From Cladophialophora immunda (Eukaryota > Ascomycota > Eurotiomycetes > Chaetothyriales > Herpotrichiellaceae), in the NCBI RefSeq assembly GCF_000835495.1, contig NW_015622543.1, positions 2,710,806 through 2,774,805 of the forward strand: DNA of 64,000 nt. The letters are read 5' to 3'. How positions within the stretch are numbered: the first letter of the stretch is position 1; each line of letters begins with the position of its first letter. The translations under genes were made by a program, and so were the position numbers. Shown here in pieces: positions 1 through 8,738 of this stretch. The notes under the pieces are model-generated. The model was not told the DNA's origin, made no database searches, and was given only the letters and a program-made list of their open reading frames with translations.

Positions 1-636
1 TAAAGGTCTGGGTGCAGCGCAGTCTGAGTGTGGAATGTCAGTTGGTAGTGCCCGGGGTGGTCGATGATGTCGGTCTCCGGATCAGTCACGTGTCAGACTT
101 GCCGCTACGGTGGAGTATTATACGACTGCGCGCAAATCTTAGTGTCTTCGGCTGGTCTGTGGTATTCACTCTCTTCCCCTTGCGTTGACCCAGCGAAGGA
201 GGATTGCCCAATTCCTCGAATTCCCATTCATGCTTGCTTTCCCCTCAGTCAATATCCACTTCGATGAGACTAAGCAAGCAGTCGTTCAAAGCGCATGCAT
301 GCGAGGCACAAGGGCCTCGTTGTCGATGATTGGCCAACCCATCACCCTCGCTGGCTAGGTGGGAGGCCTTAGTTGCAACATAAATATGCCTCGTCCGCTT
401 CGACCAGCAATGGGCGTACTCTCACACTCGCAGCTTACGAAACCCAGGGTTCGAAAGTCAGGTCCGGGCGCGAAGCCCGTAGCATGCCATACACCACATA
501 CAGACGTACCCGTGTCTGTTTGCTTTGGTAGAACCGCCCGGTCAAAACTCTGAGAAGCTGACAGAAGCCCCATCCGCAGAGGGCGTCCTTTTTCCTGACC
601 TCATCCATCGGAAAAATTGCAGAGGTTGCCATTGCG
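1..636. other. Left-edge non-coding stretch
   Basis: No supported gene. Short open frames overlap on both strands without a recognisable domain. It is probably the upstream region of the Zn2Cys6 gene that starts at 637, plus whatever precedes it outside the window. Confidence 0.4.
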
Positions 637-1893
637 ATGGTTGGCCGAGTCTTGCCCCAGCGGCGGAAAGCATGGCACTCCAAAGCCAGGACTGGATGCA
701 AAACCTGCAAAGCCCGCCATCTGAAGTGCAGCGAGGAGAAACCACAGTGTCAACGGCATGTCCTGCTTCTATCGTGCAGGTTCAATAGCTGACAAATTCG
801 CAGTTGCATCCGTGCAGGTAAATCCTGTGGCGGTTATGCGGACAACCCGAAGCCTTGGATATTTGACCCTTGGAGCGACCGTGCGGATGGTCGTTGCGGG
901 AGTCTAGCTGCGACGTTGTCTTCGGAAGAATCTATCTCCATTGTGCCACTGTCCGACTGCGTGTTTACTTCGCCCTACACGACACGCGAAGCTCAGGCTG
1001 CCTTGGAATTCTGGCTCCGGCTGACCACTCCAGAAGGTACCGACTGTCCAGGGGATATCATCCGAAACACTCTCGGATCTTATGTTCCACAAGCTGCATG
1101 GCATCTGGACGTAGTAAGGCACAGTTTACTCTCTGCTGCATCGACGGCACTAGTGCTTGAGGCTCGAGCTTCGAACATGAGCCTCGAGCTCCAGTCAACC
1201 CTGTCGAAACAGTCGGTCATTCAGATGCATCTAGCCATACAAGCCATCCTCAAGGAGAGGCAGCCGTCGTTGTCCACGGTACTCGCCGCAGTGATGATAG
1301 CTGTCGTATGTGTCTGGACTGGGCGCTGGGAGGAATACAGTCGGCACATCTGCTACTGCCGGGACCTGGGTCGTGAAGTACGCGCGAGGGGCGAGTACGT
1401 TGAAGGAGACCTAACGACTTCCGTCGAAACCATGTTCCATGTTCTACAACCACTCCCACCAATCTCGGCCATGACGGGGAAATCCCGAATAAAGTACGCA
1501 GTCTCAGTCCTCGTCTCAGCCAAGACATGGGTCGACGGTCTTCTCCCCAGACTTGAGCCGATACCTACATGTGAGCCATTGAAGACTGCACTACGGGCCT
1601 ACCGCACGAGGATGAAGTGGACGCTGTGCCAGTGGCAGAGGGTCTACGGTCAGGGAGAAGAGCGAGCCAGCGCAATCAGCGTCGCGGAGTCGCCCTTTGG
1701 TCCCGCGGTCGAGCATATGCAGCAGTATATGCAAGACGACAGCGACTTCAACTTGCCCTTGCTCACGACGCAGTTAACCCTCGGCTTTAAGACGACGCTC
1801 CTGTACGGGGCCAGCGGGGATGCTCAGAGGATGCGGGACACGGCCATCGCTTGCCATGCTCCGGTCCTGACATTGGCTTCGCACCGCCCGTGA
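637..1893 (+). CDS. Zn2Cys6 (C6) transcription factor, possibly truncated
   Basis: Predicted nuclear DNA-binding regulator of the fungal binuclear zinc cluster type. I build two exons, 637-755 and 804-1893 (402 aa). The zinc ligands are Cys21, Cys24, Cys31, Cys38, Cys41 and Cys48. The first four are in exon 1 (CKTCKARHLKC), and Cys41 and Cys48 follow the junction (RCIRAGKSCGGY). The intron at 756-803 begins GCATGT, has a CTGAC branch site and ends CGCAG, so it is a GC-AG intron. Only this splice restores the cluster, and without it a TGA at 790 stops the frame. The remainder looks like the usual helical C6-factor middle region. The frame ends after a 'TLASHRP' tail, shorter than the usual 450-650 aa. 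Family-like sequence (DIGFAPPVKG, then VSKC) continues in another frame to 2021, so the 3' end may carry a frameshift or an unrecognised intron. Target genes unknown. Confidence 0.75.
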
Positions 1894-2021
1894 AGGGAGT
1901 GGTCGTTGTTAGCAAGTGCGGGACACTGCACCCTGCCTTCGATCTCGAAGTGATCACGCAAGGCTGTAAGAAAGGAAAAAAACTCATAGTCTTACAATGT
2001 TGCCAGCCACAAGAGCGCTAG

Positions 2022-2567
2022 TATCTCCTCTGGAGAATATTCATGTCAAAAATAATTCAACCATGCCCCCCAAAAAGTCCATACTCCCACTAGAAGAAAG
2101 CCTTAGCAGCCGCAACATCAGCAGCAGCAGCAGTAGTAGTAGTAGTAGTAATATTCAAAACCCTAGCATTCGCGTTGCAATGTATCTGGAGGCCGGTAGC
2201 GCCTTGCTCAAGTCATCATCATGCACCGCAGCGTATGCAATTCGTGCATCGTGCGGCGGAAAGAGTCCATCTGTCCTCCACGCCACCTTGACCAACGAAT
2301 GGATTTTGTTCTTCCTCACATTGTAGGAGAACGAAACTCTATGAGCGTACCGATACCGGTGGGAGAGACCTTTGGTTTTCTTGTAAGGAAAGGCAGAGGG
2401 GGAAAGGTTAAAGGCGGACGCCGGCCGCGTCGATCCGCCCTCCCCCTCCTCGTTCTTCCGGCCCTCGTTGACCATGTCTCTCGCGCCACCGCTCCCATTC
2501 CAAACTCCCTTCCCGGTTCCAAAAACGCGAGAAGGAAACCCAGAGAGGAGTCGACAAGGCGGGAGAC
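2022..2567. other. Intergenic, convergent gene ends
   Basis: Lies between the 3' ends of the C6 factor and the minus-strand dehydrogenase. It contains a trinucleotide run at 2119-2150. Open frames here are low-complexity and not supported as genes. Confidence 0.5.
2119..2150. repeat. Compound microsatellite (CAG)5(TAG)5
   Basis: Five CAG units pass directly into five TAG units. The C-to-T step between the halves suggests one array diverged by transition followed by expansion. It lies outside any supported coding region. Confidence 0.9.
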
Positions 2568-3899
2568 TCACGCGCCCCAGCTGCTCCTCCACGCGGCCTC
2601 CAGTTCCGACTCCTCGCCGGCCAACTTCCTCTTCTTCCTCGCGATGCCGTCCCTCACGCACTCCGCCACGTCCTCGGGGTTGGTGCCTCGTTTGCGCCGC
2701 TCGACCCGCTCTCCGCCCAGGATCGTGTCGTAGGCGACCAGGTTGTACACCTCGGCGATGCCTTCAAACACGCCGGCCCCGTGCTTGCCGTTGCTGGGGA
2801 CGATGGCACTGCTGGGGGATTGGTGGCGGTGGTGGGGGTGGTCGTGGTCATTACCCTGGCCGTGGCCGTTGCCGCTGCCGCTGCCGCTGCCGTTCCCGTT
2901 CGAGGAGAGCACGGCGGTGGTGAAGCCGCCCTCCTCGGCGAACGTCTCGTTGATCTGCCGCATCTCTTCCACCCAGCGGTACGCCTTGGGCGGCATGCTC
3001 ACCAGGCCGCCCTGGGCGAACGCGAGCAGTTGCGGGCTGAATTCCTGCAGGTGGGCCTGTAGCTCCTTCAGCACGCCGCAGGTGTGTGCCGTGGTGAAGG
3101 AGAGGATGGACAGCGCCGTCATGCCCTTTGTCAGGGAGGCGAAGCAGGACTTCAAGGCCGAGGCGGTGCCGATTTTGGGGCCCAGGATCCTCATGTTGAG
3201 CAGGTCGATGAACGCCGGAGTCAGGAGGTCGGCATGTTTGGGTCCGGAAATGACCACCGACGGCTTTTTCCACGTGTGGTCCTGTTTGAGGGACGGGGGC
3301 GCCCCGATGATGCCGCCGTCGAGGAAGTCGATCGGGATCGGGTCCAACTCTGGTTCAGATTCCCTCCTCGGGTGGAACGAGAAAGTGCGCGAGATGGACA
3401 GTCGTCGCGGCGACGCTGGAGACATGGGCGTCGAGAACATGGCGGCGATGGATCGCGCGGTTTTGGGACTGATGGCGTTCAGGTCGATGTACGTCAGACT
3501 CGGGGCCTGCGAGACGGCGGCGGTGCCCCGTCGTTCACTACGTCGCTTGATCGCGGTCTGCGAGCGGCAGGCTTCCAGCGCCCGGCGAGCCGTCGCGATG
3601 GCATCCCGCGGAGGCACGATGCTCAGAATGATGTCGGCCTCGGCGACGAGCTGTTCGTCCGACTCCAAGGTGGTAATCTGCGAGGAGCTGATGCGGTCAA
3701 GAGTATGCTGGCTTGACAGACGCTCAGCAAAGAGTTCAATGTCATCTGGATGAAGATCTGAAAGGACTTGCCTTCTGCCCTTGGCGACCGTGTAGACGGT
3801 GTGGTCGTGGTGGCGGAGCAGCCGGGCAACCCCCATGCCCATGTCGCCGATGGAGAGGATACCTACAGTGGGGGTGATCTGCGCCGACGAGGTCGCCAT
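2568..3899 (-). CDS. NAD(P)-binding 6-phosphogluconate dehydrogenase-like / DUF1932 protein
   Basis: Predicted oxidoreductase of the beta-hydroxyacid dehydrogenase superfamily, substrate unknown. The N-terminus starts with a Rossmann strand and glycine loop (VGILSIGDMGMGVARLL), followed by an 'ILSIVPPRDA' segment typical of 6PGDH NAD-binding domains and a 'DLNAISPKTA' segment. The C-terminal half (LNMRILGPKIGTASALKSCF onward) matches the all-helical DUF1932 domain. Two low-complexity insertions are present: a Ser/Arg/Pro stretch in the first domain, and a Gly/Ser/Asn then His-rich loop near residues 345-375 encoded by 2840-2900. I choose the ATG at 3897-3899 (443 aa) because the fold begins about ten residues later; an in-frame ATG at 3977 would add 26 residues. 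The stop codon lies inside GTGAGT, so a spliced alternative C-terminus is possible. Single exon. Confidence 0.8.
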   Translation of the reverse strand: MATSSAQITPTVGILSIGDMGMGVARLLRHHDHTVYTVAKGRRQVLSDLHPDDIELFAERLSSQHTLDRISSSQITTLESDEQLVAEADIILSIVPPRDAIATARRALEACRSQTAIKRRSERRGTAAVSQAPSLTYIDLNAISPKTARSIAAMFSTPMSPASPRRLSISRTFSFHPRRESEPELDPIPIDFLDGGIIGAPPSLKQDHTWKKPSVVISGPKHADLLTPAFIDLLNMRILGPKIGTASALKSCFASLTKGMTALSILSFTTAHTCGVLKELQAHLQEFSPQLLAFAQGGLVSMPPKAYRWVEEMRQINETFAEEGGFTTAVLSSNGNGSGSGSGNGHGQGNDHDHPHHRHQSPSSAIVPSNGKHGAGVFEGIAEVYNLVAYDTILGGERVERRKRGTNPEDVAECVRDGIARKKRKLAGEESELEAAWRSSWGA

Positions 3900-4352
3900 T
3901 GTTCTACGGAGCAGGAAGGGATGGGGAAAGGAGACAAAACTTCGAATTCTACAGGTGAAGAGTCTGGGAATATCCATGGAGTGAAGTCATGGTAAGACCA
4001 GGCGGAAACGCGTCGCCTGACTCCATCACTTGCCAGCCATGGTTTAGGCGGATTCCCGCATGTTTCGTCCCACCACCTAACTGCACCTGTTCCCGCCAAG
4101 AAGGCACCGGAACTGGCGAATCTGAGGGAACATTCGGAAGGATTACCAGTTGCTTGCTACAGGAGCATCGATAGGCTGGCGTTGGTGGAAGTTCATGACG
4201 TAGGCGGGGGGTAGACCCACTACCACTGTACCCCACTATCGCGCACGCACAGTCGAAAAAAAAAATGGCGAAAAAAAGAAAGGTTTTCCTTTGGAATTGA
4301 GCCGCTGTATTGATGTTAGTTGGATGTCGCACTGTGTTCTGAGGCAGGTTAC
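3900..4352. other. Upstream region of the DUF1932 gene
   Basis: Probable 5' flank of the minus-strand dehydrogenase. It contains an A-run near 4256-4265. No gene recognised. Confidence 0.4.
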
Positions 4353-4440
4353 TCACAAGGCGGGACTCGAACCCGCAACCTTGAGGTTGGTCTTTGCTAA
4401 GAGCCACACGCTCTACCGATTCTGAAGAGGATGTTAGAGC
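4353..4440 (-). pseudogene. Degenerate tRNA-Lys(CUU) with a short intron
   Basis: On the minus strand the T-arm is intact (GCGGG, loop TTCGAGT, CCCGC), preceded by a 5-nt variable loop AGGTT. The D-arm shows the usual AATCGGTAGAGC end. The anticodon loop reads CTCTTA, giving CUU (Lys). The anticodon stem (TGTGG/CCTCA, one mismatch) only closes if about 10 nt are removed after position 37, as in intron-bearing fungal tRNAs. The 3' acceptor strand (CTTGTGA) finds no partner upstream and the D-stem has a mismatch. I therefore call a tRNA relic, though a functional gene with an odd 5' end cannot be excluded. Confidence 0.5.
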
Positions 4441-5294
4441 TGATCAGAGGCGGTAAAGGCCTGGAAACAGGAACTTACGAGCTACTGTAGAGATTGTTAG
4501 AAACCCAGACTGATGAGGTGGTTGAGTTGGTATGACTTACCCCCGGCAGTGCTGGGTGATTGTTGAAGAAAAGTCTTTCAATATACATTATATAGCTCAA
4601 TTATTGCGCCGCGGAGTGGGTTCGATGGAGCCTCGAGTCATAGGCTTAGAGTAATGGAGCCATCGGGTACTGAGGGACAAGGAGAAGGGCTGCTCTATGA
4701 TTGCTACTACGTTAGTAACAAACTTTTTCACACCACCAGCAAACAGACGCGGCATGCTCAAGAAAACACTAATGCAAGCGTAGCTAAGTAGGTACCTTTG
4801 ACCATGAAGAGTCCTCCTAATGTATATATCGTTCCTAGAATTCAGGTTCAGAGTTCCCACAATGAAGTAGGTAACCTCTCCCTACCTAGGTATGTCATAG
4901 CAGTTACATAGTCGCTCCGAGTAGTAGTTGTGTATACAATCACTTAGCCTTCGCCCGAATCGTCCTTAGGTACCTATATTACCCGAGAACGAAAAACCTA
5001 ATTGCCATTTACGGTTTAATCCTAGAGGGTGAGCGAAGGCCGCTTTACCCTAAGCTTTAACTGAGCCTTTGGCTGAGCATCACTGAGTGCTCCCTGAGCA
5101 CTCCCAGAGCAAACTCACAGGGAGCCTAATCTGGCCCCTTGCGATCGGTTAATACCTGCCTCTCGGCTCAAGTTCATCAAATGTCGGCCGAACAGCTTCG
5201 ACACCTCCGTGCAGTCAGAGATTGCAACAGAGCGGGGTTGATGATATGGAATTCCCGAGAGCAGGACGATCAAGGCCCAAACTCAGCCTGACTT
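4441..5294. other. AT-richer intergenic stretch with TAGGTACCTA-like palindromes
   Basis: No gene recognised. TAGGTACCT/CCTAGGTA-type palindromes recur (around 4790, 4885 and 4967), and an inverted pair around GAGTGCTCC/GAGCACTC lies near 5085-5105. It follows the stop of the minus-strand C6 regulator. Confidence 0.4.
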
Positions 5295-6962
5295 TCATAT
5301 CTTGACAATGTGTGTGCTGGAAATCCATTCTCCGCCGACTTGCTGCTGCTGCCATCTCCCAAACATCAAGTACTGATCCACTCTGCCATGATGAGCATCA
5401 GGCATCTCAATGAGTTTGTTCCAGGTTATTCTGTGGCCTTCGGGGGGGAATTCGGTCTTGTGAGCTTGTAAGTGAAACACGCCTCCTTCACTACCGGCTT
5501 CTTCAATCCCGATACAACGTTTCGCGACTTTGGCCATAGGCTCGGCTTTGAACGTGTTTTCGATCAAGGGTCCACTTTCGAGTAAAGAGATGGCTTGTCG
5601 GCGCACGACCGGATGGCGACATTTGCACGCAATGAAGAATAGAGAAGGGATGAATTGAGTCTCGAATATAAATACCGGACGGCCGCCTCCACTGTTGCGC
5701 GTTGCGGTGGCGTGACGCGCATGCTCGATCATGGATTGGAAAGTGGTTATAAAATGGTCAAAGACAGTCTCGTCCATATTTAAAGACGTAGCAACCCATA
5801 TATAATAATGGCTGAACCCAACATTCAAGAGGGCAAACCGCTCAATGTCGTGTTGTTGAGACACGGTGTCTGGATTGCTGCTGACAAAATGTCGAAGAGC
5901 GGAAAGCCATTTCGAAAAGTTTGCCTCGATAGAACTTTGCCATGACATCAGGTCAGAAGATGGTTTCCAGCCTTTCCTCGGTAGCCTAATTTTGATTTCA
6001 CCCACATGGACGATAAATTCATGAGCCTCGCTCATCAAAATGTAAAGCTCATCCCTCGCGTCTTGTAATGTGGAAAAACGATAGTGCCGTTCCGGGCCAT
6101 CAACAGCAACAACAAGACCACCACCGGCGGCGGCGGCGGCAGCAGCAGCACTTCTTTTCACTGGTAGGCCCTGCGAGATGGCCATATGGCGCAACAGTGC
6201 TCGAACCGTTTCTTCGAGTGTTGCTTCACGTCGAGTTGTGGAAGGGGGTCCGCGTTGATGATGGTCTGACACTGGTCCGATCATCGCCACCGCCCGCCGA
6301 TACAGTGCAGCGGCCTCGACAGGGTCGTCTTGCACGCATTCGATGCAAATGTATAATATGCAACTGACGAAGGTGATGGTGGTGGTTGTTGACAACACAT
6401 TTTCGTTTGAGATTCGTTCTTGCAACTTGGCGATAGATTTGTTGTACCATCTCAGGGCTCTTCGATGCTCGTCGGTCACTGCAGGTTGTAGGATCTTCCT
6501 TCCTGGGAGCGTCCAGGTCGGCGAAAACTGCGGGTGGCGAATGAGACATGCGAGAGAATTCACAGCGTACCAGATGACGGGGTCCGAACGACTGAGCTGG
6601 GGAATAATTTGGTGCCAGAAGGCTTCGTCAACCATTCGGGTACAGTTGGGTACCACTTTCTCCATGAAGAACTCGAAAGATCGCAGCTCCTCGGGCTCGG
6701 CGTGGTTGTGAGCTGTAGTGAAAATGAGGCGGCGCAGATTGCCGAAGCTCGTTGCCGCCGCGGCCGGCCGAGATGTATGTGAATCGACATTGCGGCTGTA
6801 GCCATCACACTTTCTGCCAGTGCCCAAGCACCTTCTGCAAGCTGGCCGCAATTCGTCACACTTTACCTTTCTGATTTTGCAGGTAATACAACCGCCGTTG
6901 GACTTTGTGCTCCCAAGGCGACCTTTTCTGGATCGTGACGAAAGAGGATTCATTGCCCCCAA
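5295..6962 (-). CDS. Zn2Cys6 transcription factor
   Basis: Predicted nuclear regulator, 555 aa, normal length for the family and a single exon. The zinc cluster is complete: Cys25, Cys28, Cys35, Cys42, Cys45 and Cys52 in the pattern CITCKIRKVKC then CRRCLGTGRKC, after a basic N-terminal tail. The linker is Ala-rich (near SRPAAAATS). The rest fits the fungal-specific regulatory domain (Fungal_trans_2 type), with the 'EFFMEKVVPNC' and 'IPSLFFIACKCRHPVVRRQA' segments characteristic of that group. An alanine run (KRSAAAAAAAAGGG) interrupts the middle of the protein. Start taken at the ATG just before the basic region. The next intact gene on the 5' side is the IlvD-type dehydratase at 8739, transcribed divergently across a broken arylsulfotransferase. 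A regulatory link is possible but only inferred. Confidence 0.88.
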   Translation of the reverse strand: MGAMNPLSSRSRKGRLGSTKSNGGCITCKIRKVKCDELRPACRRCLGTGRKCDGYSRNVDSHTSRPAAAATSFGNLRRLIFTTAHNHAEPEELRSFEFFMEKVVPNCTRMVDEAFWHQIIPQLSRSDPVIWYAVNSLACLIRHPQFSPTWTLPGRKILQPAVTDEHRRALRWYNKSIAKLQERISNENVLSTTTTITFVSCILYICIECVQDDPVEAAALYRRAVAMIGPVSDHHQRGPPSTTRREATLEETVRALLRHMAISQGLPVKRSAAAAAAAAGGGLVVAVDGPERHYRFSTLQDARDELYILMSEAHEFIVHVGEIKIRLPRKGWKPSSDLMSWQSSIEANFSKWLSALRHFVSSNPDTVSQQHDIERFALLNVGFSHYYIWVATSLNMDETVFDHFITTFQSMIEHARHATATRNSGGGRPVFIFETQFIPSLFFIACKCRHPVVRRQAISLLESGPLIENTFKAEPMAKVAKRCIGIEEAGSEGGVFHLQAHKTEFPPEGHRITWNKLIEMPDAHHGRVDQYLMFGRWQQQQVGGEWISSTHIVKI

Positions 6963-7500
6963 TGTGGATTATCTCAATGCCCTCGTCTGCATGCATGGAA
7001 TCGCAGCAATATATGGTCAGTGTGCGACGGGTCTAGGTGGATTGGTAGTTCAGCGTACAGACAATTGAGAGAGGAGGGTTGGCTGAAGGAACACCCCTGA
7101 CCAGGCTGAGGCCCAGCCTTGGCACCGAGAGGAAAAAAGATCTTCCGAAGCGGCGACGTTTGACGGCCAGATTTATCGAGAACTCTCCCTGTGGCTTACC
7201 GACTACCCAACGTTGAGTTGTAGACGGAGATATCGGCCTCGAGAATAACGGTCCGGCAAATCCGTGTGGAGGGTTCCCCAGTACCTATACACAGAGTCCA
7301 TCGTAACCGGTGGGCTCTGGGATTTACGGTCATAACGGGGTATTCCAGACCTATGACTATGGACATTCTTCCGTATAAATTCTATCGATGGAACGCGTTA
7401 CCCTAACCTAGATGGGAAGGTTAGCCGAGTTTGTTTTTCACCGTGGCACGTCAAACTGCCGTGCGTTGCCAACTGAGGCTCCCGTAGAGACCACGGGTGT
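6963..7500. other. Upstream region of the C6 regulator
   Basis: Five-prime flank of the minus-strand regulator. I looked for the missing N-terminal half of the neighbouring arylsulfotransferase and did not find it. No gene recognised. Confidence 0.4.
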
Positions 7501-8036
7501 TAAGCTGCTACTTACTCTCCCACCCGACAACTCGTCGCCAATCCAACCGACTCTCAAATGACAATCGCCGAATATCCGCAAGGGTCCTACGAGATCCTCC
7601 CGAACGGCAACTCTCTAATAGCTTACGGTTCCAACACCGTCTTAATAGCATACGGCCCCGTCACCGACGAGACCGGCACCGTGGGAGAAGTGCGCTGGAG
7701 CGCGCAACTTGACTAGGCTGAGCTCCTCTCCGTTTATCACGGGTACAAAACACCGTGGCATGCTACCCCAGCCACGCAACCGAGTCTTGTTGTCCTCACG
7801 ACCGAAGACGACGATGTCCTCGCTCTGTGTACTGCCAAATCTCACTCGAGAGGCTATGTGGGCTGGAACGGCGCCACCGATGTGAATGACTGGGTCATGG
7901 GATCGAGCAACACGAGCATGAAGGCGGTGGGATATGTGAAAGAGGCCGGTTCGCAACCGTGTTCGCTATCCCGTTAGGGGCGTTATTTGTGCAGATCAGC
8001 ACCATCGAGGATAATGGCAACACGGTGGCGAGCTGA
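7501..8036 (+). pseudogene. Arylsulfotransferase (ASST family) remnant
   Basis: Translation of the frame through 7558 gives a recognisable C-terminal ASST beta-propeller segment: 'GSYEILPNGNSLIAYGS', 'GEVRWSAQL', 'YKTPWHATPATQPSL', 'GYVGWNGATDVNDW'. Fungal ASST proteins carry the same order of 'LPNGN', 'W.a', 'PW.GtP..pPsl' and 'WNGATeV..W'. The frame is interrupted by TAG at 7714. After about 7950 the homology moves to another frame ('TVFAIPLGALFVQIS'), which stops at TGA 8034, while the original frame stops at 7975. The N-terminal two thirds are absent. No intron rescues these breaks, so this is a truncated, frameshifted relic. Confidence 0.75.
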
Positions 8037-8738
8037 GTCTGCAGGGGTATTCTAGACGGTACAGTACGGCGGAGGGAGTGCCATTGTCCAGTACACCGCA
8101 CTCTTTGTCCCGTTGTCGTGATGGCCAGGACGAGGATACTCCTCATTCATTTACATTGCTAGCATCGTAGGGAATCTGTAGCAGCCGGGACCCTGTTTAC
8201 TTATCGTTGGTTGAACGAGAATCCTCTGGCCACTCTATCTAGTTATTGCTATCATAAGTTGATGTCGGAGGAAGAGGCGCGTTAGATAAGCGAAAGAAGT
8301 TCGAAGCACTATCCTACTTTTGATAAACAGTGTACAGCCAGAGTTATCCATACTACCTAGGTAGTCTTTGGACATCCATCTACCAACGAAGCAGTACAAT
8401 CCTGAGGGCAACGGCAATTCCGAGCCGTCGGAAGACACCTTCGTGGCTCTCAACAAACAACCATGTCTTCTCGTGGCGGATCGGAAAGGCACAACCCCAA
8501 TTCGAACGATGAGTCGCTTCTGCTCCCCACCTTGGTCGGCCACGTTTCTCCCGAGCAGGTCAAATGGCCGGCCTTCCTCCGACTCTGGCTTGCGCGAACT
8601 ACAGCTTCTCCAATAGAGTGCATTGTGATGACCACTTAAACGGAATGTTGTCACTTCTTTCGCCCTGTCTTGAGACCTCAAAGCCCGTATCTCTAAAGAC
8701 CAAAGAGTGAACCTGTTTACAAGCATCCTTTAGCGATT
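8037..8738. other. Upstream region of the IlvD-type dehydratase
   Basis: Mostly unassigned. A 58-codon frame at 8463-8639 (starting MSSRGGSERHN) has plausible composition but no recognisable domain, and I do not call it a gene. The remainder is the 5' flank of the gene at 8739. Confidence 0.35.

Noticed and set aside
64..267. Cys-rich frame (TCQTCRYGGVLYDC) resembling a zinc cluster start
   Set aside because: Only three cysteines in roughly suitable spacing, with no basic residues and no continuation. The true cluster is at 637-830.
2743..3753. 336-codon plus-strand frame opposite the DUF1932 gene
   Set aside because: Antisense shadow of a GC-rich gene. The minus-strand product has clear Rossmann and DUF1932 motifs.
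8463..8639. 58-codon frame starting MSSRGGSERHN before the dehydratase
   Set aside because: Too short and featureless. It could be a leader or a gene fragment, but nothing supports translation.
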